Source of the DNA: an uncultured Parafilimonas sp.
Lineage (GTDB): Bacteria; Bacteroidota; Bacteroidia; Chitinophagales; Chitinophagaceae
Assembly (NCBI GenBank): GCA_937892395.1
Contig: CALAGJ010000061.1
Coordinates: 1-47,154 of the forward strand
Length of the DNA: 47,154 nt
Direction of reading: 5' to 3'
A program made the position numbers and the translations under genes. The notes under the pieces are model-generated. The model was not told the DNA's origin, made no database searches, and worked only from the letters and a program-made list of their open reading frames with translations. Of the stretch, positions 9,058 to 18,694 are shown piece by piece (the first letter of the stretch is position 1; each line of letters begins with the position of its first letter).

Positions 9058-9090
9058 TTTGGCGGAAGGAATAGTTGAATTTTAAGTTTG
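9058..9090 (+). promoter_or_regulatory. Bacteroidota-type promoter of the beta-glucan locus
   Basis: TTTG at 9058-9061 and TAAGTTTG at 9083-9090 are separated by 21 bases, matching the -33/-7 consensus TTTG and TAnnTTTG used by the Bacteroidota primary sigma factor. The transcript would start near 9095 and carry a leader of about 165 bases before the ATG at 9260. It sits in the divergent intergenic region with the regulator, where control would be expected. Confidence 0.6.
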
Positions 9091-9259
9091 CAGCCTAATA
9101 TTATTTGAAATATTAAACAAACGATTGCAGCATTGCCCATACAATTACTTTCACATAATCACTATGGCAACGAATTAAATTGATGTGTAATGCCTTGCTC
9201 CATTGCCATGTTTGTTGTATGTTTTAGATAAAATAAAGTTATTAAAAATTACTCCTTTT

Positions 9260-12200
9260 ATGAAGAAGATGTCACTTCTTGTCTGTCTATTAGTAAGTAC
9301 AAAACTACTATTTGCGCAGCAAGATATTATCACTGTCAAACATGGTGCCGATGGTCACCGATTAACAGTAAATGGAAAAGATTTTATTGTTAATGGTATG
9401 AACTGGGACTACTTTCCCATTGGTACCAATTTTACCTACAGCCTTTGGAATCAGCCCGCAGATATTATCAAAGCAGCATTAGATTATGAAATGCCATTGC
9501 TAAAAAATATGGGTGTAAACACAATTCGTCAGTACACTGGTGTTCCGGCAAAATGGATAAAATATATTTATGAAGAGTATGGTATTTATACAATGCTCAA
9601 TCACAGTTTTGGAAGATATGGCCTTACATTGGGTGGAGCTTGGTTTCCAAATACAAATTATGCTGATCCAAGGGTAAGCGAACTTTTGCTTAAAGAGGTA
9701 AAAGAAATGACAGAAACCTATAAAAATACACCGGGCTTATTATTATTCCTTTTAGGAAATGAAAATAACTACGGTCTTTTTTGGAGAGGAGCTGAAACGG
9801 AAGATATGCCACAGGAAGATAGGCAATCTACTAAGGACGCATATCATTTATATAAATTATTTAATGATGCAGTAAAGGAAATGAAAACCATTGACAAAAA
9901 CCATCCAATGGCTATTTGTAATGGTGATCTACTTTTCTCTGACATTATTGCAAAAGAATGTACTGATATAGATATTCTTGGTATAAACTCATATAGGGGC
10001 ATTAGTTTTACTGATTTATATGAAAAAGCAGCAATAGCAATCAATAAGCCTGTTGTACTAACAGAATTTGGTTCAGATGCCTACAATGCACAAGCAAATA
10101 ATGAAGACCAAGAATACCAAGCCAAAGTATTGGTAAATAACTGGAAAGAAATTTACAGTAATGCAGCTGGTATGGGAAAAGCAGGAAACAGTATTGGTGG
10201 ATTTACTTTCCAATTTAGCGATGGTTGGTGGAAGACTGGGCAAACTACAAATCTAGATGAGCATGATGCAGTAGCATCTTGGTCAAATGGTGGTTATCAA
10301 AATGATTTTGTAAAAGGTGAAAATAATATGAATGAAGAGTGGTTTGGTATCTGTGCTAAAGGCCCAAACAATGAGAGAGGAGTATATCAATTATATCCTC
10401 GTGCTGCATATTATGCTTTGAAGGAAGTGCATCAATTCAATCCATATAATACGGCTGCCAAATCACAAATCAACGTACTTGATAATATACAAATTACAGA
10501 TGCAGCACTAAGGGCTAGAGGAGATAAAGCAGCACTTGATGCAGACCAAAAAGGGAAAGTTTATTTGAGTGATTTACAAGCAAACTTCACTACCTATAAT
10601 ACAGGTGGTAGTTTGATTTCTACACCAAAAGAAGCTAATCCTACAAATACAGGTTATCCCAATCGTTTAGGTTTTGACCACATGCAGTCTTTCAATATAG
10701 GTATAACAGCTAAACCTGCACCCAATATGACTGCAAATGTTCAATTTAATGTATTGGGCAATGTTGCTGAAAACCCAATTGATGAAGTCTTCTATGAAAA
10801 TCGTGGTAGAAGAATAACTGTAAACACTCCAACTGGGCCTCAACAAATCAATTCAAATAATAGAGTACAATTATATAGAGCCAGTTATACATGGGATACA
10901 AAGTATTTCAACGTAAACGGATTCTATCGTACTGGCCACTATCATTGGGGATATGAAGGTGACTTCTTCGGTCTATACCCAGAAGCAAACTATGGCCCAA
11001 ACATTGATATTTATAATGGCGATGCTCCATCCGGATTTGAAATAAAAGGAAAGAAATTCTTAGACGGATTTAAATTAGCATTCGGGCCAGAATTGTGGTG
11101 GGGAGCTAACCCGGCTGTATTATTAAAATACTCCAAAAAAGTAGCTGGTTTTCAAGTTACCTCAATATTTCATGAAGATATTACTCAGCGTTCAGGTATC
11201 CAAAGCTCCATTGCAATACCACAACCTAAAACTAGAAGACTTGCATTGGCCATAGAAAGAAAATCTGGTAAAGTAGGTGTATCAGTAGGTGGTTTATGGG
11301 CTGGTCAGCCATTAAATGGACGTACATTCCAAGTGGTAAGAGGTACTAAGGGTGATTATGAAATCTATCAAGATCAAATCAATTCAAATGATAATTTTGG
11401 TGGAAAAGTAAAACTGACTTACGAAGGAGGTGTATTTAAATGGTATGCTTCTGGAGCAGCAATGGGTTTAGTTGCAAATGGCGGATTTGATAATACAAAA
11501 ACATTTACAGGATGGAGATTAAAGGATAATGGAAGTGGAAACATGTATAATTTCCTATCTGGTTTTACAGTGAACGTAGGTAAAATTCAAGTGGCACCAA
11601 ACTTCCTATGGCAAAAACCTATTGAAGGCCCTATTCCAACTGATGTACCTGCACCGGGTCGTGCAAGAAATATACAGGATGATCCTTTTTCAGTTAGAAT
11701 AAATAGAGAAACTGTAGCAGGCGAAATTTTACTTACCTATGATCCTACACCCGGCACTTGGATGTATGAATGGGATAATGATAGAGCAGAAGATGCAAAA
11801 TTTGCCATGAGCCTTGATTTTGTATACAGACATTTACCAACCACTCAAGATGCTGCCATAGGTATATTGGCTAATGGTCGCACCACATTTGCATTCCCGG
11901 GAGCAGCGCCAGCTTTAGATCTTTGGGAAACAAACTTGAGAATGGTTTCTAAAATAAATCCTGTATTTGGAATCATAGGAAACATTTATGTTGGTAATGG
12001 CCAAGCAAATGGTAGCAATGCAAGAACAATTAATAGATTTGGTGGAGATATTAGAACAATTTACAAGAAAGTGAAATTGATGGGTATCGCTAGATTCAAT
12101 GATTGGGGCCCATTCGATTACCATAGAGACTTTAACCTAACTTTCCCACTACAATTAACTGCTGATTTATCTACAGAACTCGGTAAACCTGACTGGTTCC

Positions 12201-12388
12201 TTTTACCCGGTACTCGTTTGGGCATAAGGGGTACATATCGAACACTTGATAAATATTCTCCAAGATATGCACCTACGTATACTGTAGGCCCCGATGGCAA
12301 CCCAGTACCAGATCCAAATGCAGTTGGATTCCCCAATGGTAATGAATGGGAAATAAGAACATATATTCAAATAAACATAGGCAAATAA
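9260..12388 (+). CDS. Glycoside hydrolase (clan A-like) fused to predicted outer-membrane beta-barrel
   Basis: The protein has 1042 residues from ATG 9260, which begins a signal peptide ending LLFAQQ; the in-frame start at 9203 would bury it. Residues 20-395 form a TIM-barrel hydrolase: GVNTIRQY, then LLGNENN (putative acid/base Glu168) and VLTEFGSDAY (putative nucleophile Glu269). It resembles GH2/GH5/GH72-type barrels, but I cannot assign the family. After a linker, residues about 470-1042 alternate polar and aromatic strands (e.g. YRASYTWDTKYFNVNGFYRT, AKFAMSLDFVYRHL, WEIRTYIQINIG), as in outer-membrane barrels. It is first in the locus, seven bases before the binding lipoprotein. It might anchor the enzyme at the surface or form a pore for products. 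The hydrolase call is firm, the barrel likely, transport speculative. Confidence 0.75.
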   Translation: MKKMSLLVCLLVSTKLLFAQQDIITVKHGADGHRLTVNGKDFIVNGMNWDYFPIGTNFTYSLWNQPADIIKAALDYEMPLLKNMGVNTIRQYTGVPAKWIKYIYEEYGIYTMLNHSFGRYGLTLGGAWFPNTNYADPRVSELLLKEVKEMTETYKNTPGLLLFLLGNENNYGLFWRGAETEDMPQEDRQSTKDAYHLYKLFNDAVKEMKTIDKNHPMAICNGDLLFSDIIAKECTDIDILGINSYRGISFTDLYEKAAIAINKPVVLTEFGSDAYNAQANNEDQEYQAKVLVNNWKEIYSNAAGMGKAGNSIGGFTFQFSDGWWKTGQTTNLDEHDAVASWSNGGYQNDFVKGENNMNEEWFGICAKGPNNERGVYQLYPRAAYYALKEVHQFNPYNTAAKSQINVLDNIQITDAALRARGDKAALDADQKGKVYLSDLQANFTTYNTGGSLISTPKEANPTNTGYPNRLGFDHMQSFNIGITAKPAPNMTANVQFNVLGNVAENPIDEVFYENRGRRITVNTPTGPQQINSNNRVQLYRASYTWDTKYFNVNGFYRTGHYHWGYEGDFFGLYPEANYGPNIDIYNGDAPSGFEIKGKKFLDGFKLAFGPELWWGANPAVLLKYSKKVAGFQVTSIFHEDITQRSGIQSSIAIPQPKTRRLALAIERKSGKVGVSVGGLWAGQPLNGRTFQVVRGTKGDYEIYQDQINSNDNFGGKVKLTYEGGVFKWYASGAAMGLVANGGFDNTKTFTGWRLKDNGSGNMYNFLSGFTVNVGKIQVAPNFLWQKPIEGPIPTDVPAPGRARNIQDDPFSVRINRETVAGEILLTYDPTPGTWMYEWDNDRAEDAKFAMSLDFVYRHLPTTQDAAIGILANGRTTFAFPGAAPALDLWETNLRMVSKINPVFGIIGNIYVGNGQANGSNARTINRFGGDIRTIYKKVKLMGIARFNDWGPFDYHRDFNLTFPLQLTADLSTELGKPDWFLLPGTRLGIRGTYRTLDKYSPRYAPTYTVGPDGNPVPDPNAVGFPNGNEWEIRTYIQINIGK

Positions 12389-12395
12389 TTTCTAT

Positions 12396-14261
12396 ATGAA
12401 AAAGAACATAAATAAACAATTCATCTTATTACTTCTGCTGGTTTTTGCATTAGGATGTAAAAGAGAGCTATCCGATTTAGAGCCTGCTACATTTCCTACA
12501 ACATCTGCTGTTTTCTTAGATGATTTTACAGGAGACCTCGTATATGCAGCATTTGGAGGCTCTGACGTAAAAGCATTTCAAGTTGTGAAAGAAGATACTT
12601 ATGGTGGCAGTGCAGCTGCTATGCGTTTTGATGTTCCTGATGAAAATAGTCCTAAAGGCGCATTTGCCGGTGGTGCATTTTTTAGTAAAACAGGTAGAGA
12701 TCTTTCGGGATATAACGCACTTACTTTTTATGTAAGAGCATCTCAAGCTGTAAATATTGGTGTTGTTGGGTTTGGCAATGATTTTGGCGAATCTAAATAC
12801 GTTACATCCATCAGTGGTGTACCGGCTAATACAAATTGGCAAAAAGTAATTATACCAATTCCAGATGCGTCAAAATTAACTTCAGAAAGAGGTTTGTTCT
12901 ATATATCTGCTGGTGCATTAAATGGTAGAGGTTATACAATATGGGTTGATGAACTACAGTTTGAAAATCTGTCAAACTTATCTCCTATTACAGGTCTTAT
13001 CGCATTTGGAAAAGATAGTGTTATAAATGGTGCAGAAAATGAAAGCACTTATAGCACAGGCACTTTTCAAGCAAGTGCAAATCTGCCATCCGGTATCAAT
13101 CAAGTAGTAAATACTACAGCAAATTTTTTCACACTTACTTCTTCTAATGCAAGTGTGGCAAGCGTTTCGGAAAATGGTTTGATAACTGTGCTAGATTCCG
13201 GGAAATCAGTGATAACAGCAAAATTGGGTGAAAATGATGCAAAAGGAAGTATAACAATTAATGGAATTGGCGTAGGCATAAAACCCGCTACAATAGCCCC
13301 ATTACCTACTTATGATGCAGCTAATGTTATTTCGATGTATTCCAATGTATATCCAAATGAACCCATTGATACTTGGAATACTCATTGGCTATACTCAACT
13401 GCAGAAAATGATTTCATAAAACTGGCAGGCACGGATGATGTTATTAAATATAGAAACTTAAATTTTGTAGGCATAGAGTTTACATCTCAACCTATAGATG
13501 CTACGGAAATGACAAATTTCCGCATGAATATTTGGACACCTGATCCAACAAATTTACCTAATAACTTCAAAGTTTTATTAGTTGATTTTGGTGCAAATGG
13601 TGTTTATGGTGGAGGTGATGATGCTTCTTCGGAACTTACATTTACAAGCCCACTCCTTGTTACTAACAATTGGGTTACAATTGATGTACCATTAAGCAAT
13701 TTTACTACATTAACTTCAAGAGCCCATTTAGCGCAATTAGTGCTTTCTGGTACTTTGCCTACTGTTTTTGTTGATAATGTTTTGTTTCATAAAATATCTA
13801 CAGAGCCAACAGTCGCTGCGCCTACTCCTTCATATAATTCTGCTGATGTGCTATCCATTTTAAGTGATACATATACTAATCTAGCAGGCACTGATTTTAA
13901 TCCAAACTGGGGTCAAGCAACAGTCGTTTCCCAAAAGCCAATAGCAGGCAATAATACTTTGGTATATAAAGGACTTAATTATCAAGGAACGCAGTTTGCA
14001 TCAGCGCAAAATGTTTCAGATAAAACTTTCTTACACTTAGATTATTACACTACAAATTCTACAAGTTTAAAAGTGTATTTAATTAGTGCTGGGCCTAAGG
14101 AAGTGCCTTTTACACTTACTGTTCCATCTGGCACTGGTTGGAAGAGTGTTGACATACCATTAACTTCATTCACACCTACTGTAGATCTAACCAAAGTGAT
14201 ACAGATGAAATTTGATGGTAATGGAGATATTTATTTAGATAACATTTTATTCAGGAAATAA
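12396..14261 (+). CDS. Modular glycan-binding surface lipoprotein
   Basis: This 621-residue lipoprotein has a signal peptide with lipobox ALGC (Cys21). Domains in order: an N-terminal galactose-binding-like beta-sandwich (about 40-175, ending YTIWVDELQFEN), a bacterial Ig-like group 2 domain (about 185-285, with ITVLDSGKSVITAKLG), and two related C-terminal modules (about 290-455 and 456-621). Each module starts with an APxPxY-type linker followed by a DVxSxxSxxY motif and ends with a VFVDNVLF or IYLDNILF strand. Modules of this kind accompany GH16 laminarinases in Bacteroidota, so beta-glucan binding at the cell surface is likely. No catalytic motif is seen. It is closely related in plan to the T9SS-secreted protein at 25849. 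It probably does the SusD/SGBP-like capture job, although it is not SusD-like in sequence. Confidence 0.8.
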   Translation: MKKNINKQFILLLLLVFALGCKRELSDLEPATFPTTSAVFLDDFTGDLVYAAFGGSDVKAFQVVKEDTYGGSAAAMRFDVPDENSPKGAFAGGAFFSKTGRDLSGYNALTFYVRASQAVNIGVVGFGNDFGESKYVTSISGVPANTNWQKVIIPIPDASKLTSERGLFYISAGALNGRGYTIWVDELQFENLSNLSPITGLIAFGKDSVINGAENESTYSTGTFQASANLPSGINQVVNTTANFFTLTSSNASVASVSENGLITVLDSGKSVITAKLGENDAKGSITINGIGVGIKPATIAPLPTYDAANVISMYSNVYPNEPIDTWNTHWLYSTAENDFIKLAGTDDVIKYRNLNFVGIEFTSQPIDATEMTNFRMNIWTPDPTNLPNNFKVLLVDFGANGVYGGGDDASSELTFTSPLLVTNNWVTIDVPLSNFTTLTSRAHLAQLVLSGTLPTVFVDNVLFHKISTEPTVAAPTPSYNSADVLSILSDTYTNLAGTDFNPNWGQATVVSQKPIAGNNTLVYKGLNYQGTQFASAQNVSDKTFLHLDYYTTNSTSLKVYLISAGPKEVPFTLTVPSGTGWKSVDIPLTSFTPTVDLTKVIQMKFDGNGDIYLDNILFRK

Positions 14262-14299
14262 GCATTAATAATATTTCAATTTAGCAAATAATCATTCAA

Positions 14300-15142
14300 A
14301 TGAAAAATATAAAAACAGATTTTAATATTAAAATTGCCTTACAATCACTGCTCCTAATCAGTGCAGTTGGTTTGTTTGCAAGTTGTAAAAAAGAAAGTAA
14401 ACAAACATTACCAGAAAGATCTTATAAATTAGTATGGAGTGATGAATTTGACGGATTAGAAGGCACTGCACCAGATGATACAAACTGGACTTATGACATA
14501 GGTGCTGGTGGATGGGGCAACCAAGAATTGCAATACTATAGCAGTAGTACAGATAATGTTTCTCATGATGGATTTGGAAACTTAAAAATTACTGCTACTA
14601 ATAAAGGTACTGGCGGGGCTCCATTTACAAGTGCCCGTATAAAAACACAGGGTTTATTTGCCAAAGCTTATGGAAGAATTGAAGCTAGGCTAAAAACTCC
14701 ATCAGGCCCCGGTATTTGGCCTGCATTCTGGATGCTTGGTGAAGATATAACCACAAATCCTTGGCCTGCATGTGGTGAAATTGATATTATGGAACTAAGG
14801 GGTCAAGAACCATATATCATTAATGGTACATTACATGGGCCTGGTTATTCAGGTGGCAATTCAGTTACAAAAGCTTATACCCTCACAGATGGAAGGTTTG
14901 ATACAGACTACCATATTTATGCTGTAGAATGGGGTGTAGATTACATTGATTTTTTTGTTGATGATTACTTATACAATCGCCTTACCCCTGCTGATCTTGC
15001 AGGGGACTGGGTGTATAACAAACCATTCTTCCTCATTTTCAATATTGCGGTAGGTGGTACTTATGTCGGCTTTCCCACATCAGGTACTTCATTTCCTCAA
15101 TCAATGGTTATTGATTATGTTAGGGTATATGATGAACAATAG
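14300..15142 (+). CDS. GH16 endo-beta-1,3-glucanase (laminarinase) lipoprotein
   Basis: This 280-residue lipoprotein (lipobox FASC, Cys29) has a single GH16 domain. The catalytic motif GEIDIMELRG supplies the nucleophile Glu160, the assisting Asp162 and the acid/base Glu165. The extra residue between Asp and the second Glu (ExDxxE) is the beta-bulge form typical of laminarinases. Flanking family motifs WSDEFDG, GIWPAFWMLG and LIFNIAVGG are present. It would cut internal beta-1,3 links of laminarin or fungal glucan at the cell surface. It is third in the first operon (38 bases after the binding lipoprotein) and is followed by an intrinsic terminator. It is a small catalytic-only form without a binding module; the preceding lipoprotein may supply binding in trans. 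Confidence 0.93.
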   Translation: MKNIKTDFNIKIALQSLLLISAVGLFASCKKESKQTLPERSYKLVWSDEFDGLEGTAPDDTNWTYDIGAGGWGNQELQYYSSSTDNVSHDGFGNLKITATNKGTGGAPFTSARIKTQGLFAKAYGRIEARLKTPSGPGIWPAFWMLGEDITTNPWPACGEIDIMELRGQEPYIINGTLHGPGYSGGNSVTKAYTLTDGRFDTDYHIYAVEWGVDYIDFFVDDYLYNRLTPADLAGDWVYNKPFFLIFNIAVGGTYVGFPTSGTSFPQSMVIDYVRVYDEQ

Positions 15143-15160
15143 AACCCTATAAATATTTTG

Positions 15161-15194
15161 GGAGTTGATGTTATAAATATCAACTCCTTTTTTT
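15161..15194 (+). terminator. Intrinsic terminator after GH16 gene
   Basis: A nine-base-pair stem GGAGTTGAT/ATCAACTCC (15161-15169 with 15179-15187) is followed by seven T. It splits the locus into at least two transcripts, 9260-15142 and 15272 onward. Partial read-through could still link them. Confidence 0.8.
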
Positions 15195-15271
15195 GTCAAT
15201 AAGTTTTTCAAACCTATTGACTTAACTATCTTTTTGTTAATAAAATTCTTACTGACGAATATTAATTTTAC

Positions 15272-18200
15272 ATGTCCACTACGATGCTTGAAACAGTTGT
15301 AATCAACAACGAATCTTTTTTTAAAATAGCTGATACCGATGCTATGCGCCCATTTTTTATGAGCATAGTAAGTAATTCTGATCACTGGATGTTTGTATCC
15401 AGCAATGGAGGCATTTCCGCAGGAAGAAAAAATCCCGATCATGCATTCTTCCCCTACTATACTGATGATAAAATAACTGAGCATGCAGAAAATACAGGCA
15501 GTAAAACAATATTTCAAATCAGCAAAGCAGGGACAACTTATTTATGGGAACCATTCTCTTATCGAGGTGAAGGCAGATATAGCATTACCAGAAATATTTA
15601 TCAAAATAAATGGACGAATAAGGTACTTTTCGAAGAAATAAATATTGACCTTAATCTCACATTTCAATACGAATGGAATAGCAGTAATCTATTTGGTTTT
15701 GTAAAGCAATCCAGATTATTGAATAACGCTAATGAATCCATTGAAGTAAAATTAGTAGATGGTTTCCAAAACATCATTCCCGCTGGTGTACCACGTGATT
15801 TACAAACAAAAACCAGCAATCTGGCAGATGCTTATAAAAGATCAGAACTACTGCCTGCTGTGGGTCTTGGCATTTTTGCACTGAGTGCGATCATTGTAGA
15901 TAAAGCTGAACCCGCAGAAGCGCTCAAAGCAAATATTGCCTGGAGTTTAGGTTTGGACAATGCAGTCTATTTGCTTTCTACTACACAATTAAAAGCATTC
16001 AGACTAAATCAACATATTCATCAAGAAGATGACATAAAAGGAGAAAAAGGAAGTTATCTTGTTGTCAGTAATGTATCCCTTGAGGCAGGCGCACAAAAAG
16101 ATTGGTTAATCATTGGCAACTTGAATCAAAATCATTCTGCCGTGGCAGCTTTGTCCCATCAAATTAGAAATGACAATCAACTAAAAGATAAAATACTTGC
16201 AGATATTGATGCAGGCACACATCAGCTCAAGCAGTTGACCGGTGCAGCAGACAGCTTTCAATTTACAGCAGATAAACTCAATGATACACGTCATTTTTCC
16301 AACGTATTGTTTAATATAATGCGTGGTGGAATATTTGACAATAATTACCAAATACACAAAAAGGATTTTTTACAATATCTTCAAAAAGCAAATAAATCGG
16401 TTTATCAAACCGCACAATCAGAATTGGCATCGCTGGCAGATGAATTTTCACTTTTTGATTTAAAAAATATTGCCACATCATCCTCAAACCCAGATTTTAT
16501 AAGACTTGCCACAGAATATCTTCCATTAAAATTTAGCCGCAGACATGGTGACCCCAGTCGCCCTTGGAATCAATTTTCCATCAACATCAAAAATGAAAAT
16601 GACGGATCTGAAATATTAGACTATCAAGGAAACTGGCGTGATCTTTTTCAAAACTGGGAAGCCCTTGCATATTCCTATCCTTCTTTTATTGAAGGCATGA
16701 TTTCAAAGTTTTTAAATGCTACCACTTTTGAAGGCTACAATCCATATCGTGTTACAAAAGATGGTTTTGACTGGGAAACAATAGAACCAGATAATCCTTG
16801 GAGTTATATTGGCTATTGGGGAGATCATCAGATTATTTACCTATTAAAATTCTTAGAATTTGCAGAGCAACATGAGGCAGGTTCAATTGCAAAAATGTTT
16901 GCCAAAAAGAATTTTGTATATGCCAATGTACCTTACAAAATCAAAGCCTATAATGACATTGTAAAAAATCCAAAAGACACCATCGAATTTGACCACCTCA
17001 ATGAAAAAAATATTCATATAAGGATGCATGAAATGGGTGCCGACGGTGCATTGCTCCGTAATCCATCAAGTGAAATATATCGTGTAAATTTCTTAGAGAA
17101 AATATTGGCAACAGTGCTTTCAAAATTGTCAAATTTTATTCCGGAAGCGGGCATTTGGATGAATACACAAAGACCTGAATGGAATGATGCCAATAATGCA
17201 TTGGTGGGCAATGGTGTATCAATGGTTACACTATGCTATCTCCGCAGGTTTTTAAAATTTCTTCAACCCATATTTTCAAATATTGCAGCACAAAATATTC
17301 CTATATCAAAAGAGCTTTATGCTCTTTTTACAGAGCTGTCAACTATTTATTCTCACAACTTACCGCTCCTCTCCACTCCTATTTCAGATATTGACAGAAA
17401 GAATATAACAGACGCATTGGGCAAAGCAGGAAGTAAGTATAGGTTACAGATTTATGAGCAGGGCTTTACTGCAGATACGAAAGAAGTATCCACAGCTGAC
17501 ATTCTTGCATTTATCAACAATGCCATTCAATTTGCAGAGCATTCAATAAGGGCCAATAAAAGAAATGATGGTTTATATCATGCCTATAATCTTTTGAGTT
17601 TTGAGGGTGATGCTTTAAAGATTGGCTACCTCAGCGAAATGTTAGAAGGACAAGTAGCCGTGCTAAGTTCGGGATTGCTTTCACCAAAAGAAAATGCAGA
17701 CGTATTAAAATCTTTAAAAAAGAGTGCATTATATAGAGCAGATCAAAACAGCTATATACTTTATCCCAATAAATCTTTGCTGAAATTTTCAGAAAGAAAT
17801 ACCCTTCCTGCGGCAGCAGTACAAGGCTCTGAGCTATTGAACAAATTGTTGAATGATCAAAATACAGCCATCATTGAAAAAGATATAAATGGTCATTATC
17901 ATTTTAATGGCAACTTCAAAAATGCCGGCGATTTATTGATTGGTTTAAATAACCTCGGTGCAAAATATTTATTGCTGGTAGCAAAGGAGAAAGCACTTAT
18001 ATTACAACTATTTGAAGATGTATTTAATCATAAAGAATTTACTGGTAGGTCTGGTACTTTTTATGGTTATGAAGGTTTGGGCTCCATATACTGGCATATG
18101 GTTTCAAAGTTGGGAGTGGCAGTTGTAGAAGTTTGTTTACAGGCCATTCAACAAAATGCCGATGCTGATATTGTATCCACACTCATTGATCAGTATTATG

Positions 18201-18694
18201 ATGTAAAAGCCGGCATTGGTGTTCATAAGTCTCCGCAATTGTTTGGCGCATTTCCTATTACTCCTTATTCTCATACACCATTCAATAAAGGTGCACAGCA
18301 GCCGGGTATGACAGGTCAGGTTAAAGAAGACATTCTATGCCGCATAGCAGAGCTGGGCATACAATTAAAAGATGGCAATCTAAAATTTGAGCCCCAACTC
18401 TTGTTTGCTTCCGAATTTTTGACGCATAATAGCACTGCCAGTTTTGTACTTTCAGATGGCAGCATAAAAGAGATAATGGTTTCAGAAAACAGTTTGGCAT
18501 TTTCTATTTGCCAGGTGCCGGTTGTTTATACCAAAGCAACAAAAAATAAAATAGAAGTGCATCATGCCAATGGTACAATTGAATCATTTGAAGGAAACAC
18601 TTTAAATGCAGACATTAGTACAAAAATCTATCATAGAACAGGAGAGATAACAACTGTAATCGTACACATCAATGCAGATATTTTGAGATCATGA
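15272..18694 (+). CDS. Cytoplasmic clan GH-Q phosphorylase, probable beta-1,3-glucan phosphorylase
   Basis: This 1140-residue protein lacks a signal peptide. Its N-terminal sandwich (SSNGGISAGRKNPDHAFFPY) and alpha/alpha-barrel segments GNWRDLFQNWEAL, PWSYIGYWGDHQ and RPEWNDANNALVGNG resemble cellobiose-phosphorylase-type enzymes of clan GH-Q. Asp639 in EWND aligns by eye with the GDWND catalytic acid of GH94. The length, above 1,100 residues, and the beta-1,3-glucanase context point to GH149 or GH161, known families of beta-1,3-glucan phosphorylases. It would release glucose-1-phosphate from oligosaccharides in the cytoplasm, saving ATP. It is first in the second operon, and its stop overlaps the GH17 lipoprotein start by four bases. 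Superfamily is fairly sure; exact family and linkage are inferred. Confidence 0.75.
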   Translation: MSTTMLETVVINNESFFKIADTDAMRPFFMSIVSNSDHWMFVSSNGGISAGRKNPDHAFFPYYTDDKITEHAENTGSKTIFQISKAGTTYLWEPFSYRGEGRYSITRNIYQNKWTNKVLFEEINIDLNLTFQYEWNSSNLFGFVKQSRLLNNANESIEVKLVDGFQNIIPAGVPRDLQTKTSNLADAYKRSELLPAVGLGIFALSAIIVDKAEPAEALKANIAWSLGLDNAVYLLSTTQLKAFRLNQHIHQEDDIKGEKGSYLVVSNVSLEAGAQKDWLIIGNLNQNHSAVAALSHQIRNDNQLKDKILADIDAGTHQLKQLTGAADSFQFTADKLNDTRHFSNVLFNIMRGGIFDNNYQIHKKDFLQYLQKANKSVYQTAQSELASLADEFSLFDLKNIATSSSNPDFIRLATEYLPLKFSRRHGDPSRPWNQFSINIKNENDGSEILDYQGNWRDLFQNWEALAYSYPSFIEGMISKFLNATTFEGYNPYRVTKDGFDWETIEPDNPWSYIGYWGDHQIIYLLKFLEFAEQHEAGSIAKMFAKKNFVYANVPYKIKAYNDIVKNPKDTIEFDHLNEKNIHIRMHEMGADGALLRNPSSEIYRVNFLEKILATVLSKLSNFIPEAGIWMNTQRPEWNDANNALVGNGVSMVTLCYLRRFLKFLQPIFSNIAAQNIPISKELYALFTELSTIYSHNLPLLSTPISDIDRKNITDALGKAGSKYRLQIYEQGFTADTKEVSTADILAFINNAIQFAEHSIRANKRNDGLYHAYNLLSFEGDALKIGYLSEMLEGQVAVLSSGLLSPKENADVLKSLKKSALYRADQNSYILYPNKSLLKFSERNTLPAAAVQGSELLNKLLNDQNTAIIEKDINGHYHFNGNFKNAGDLLIGLNNLGAKYLLLVAKEKALILQLFEDVFNHKEFTGRSGTFYGYEGLGSIYWHMVSKLGVAVVEVCLQAIQQNADADIVSTLIDQYYDVKAGIGVHKSPQLFGAFPITPYSHTPFNKGAQQPGMTGQVKEDILCRIAELGIQLKDGNLKFEPQLLFASEFLTHNSTASFVLSDGSIKEIMVSENSLAFSICQVPVVYTKATKNKIEVHHANGTIESFEGNTLNADISTKIYHRTGEITTVIVHINADILRS

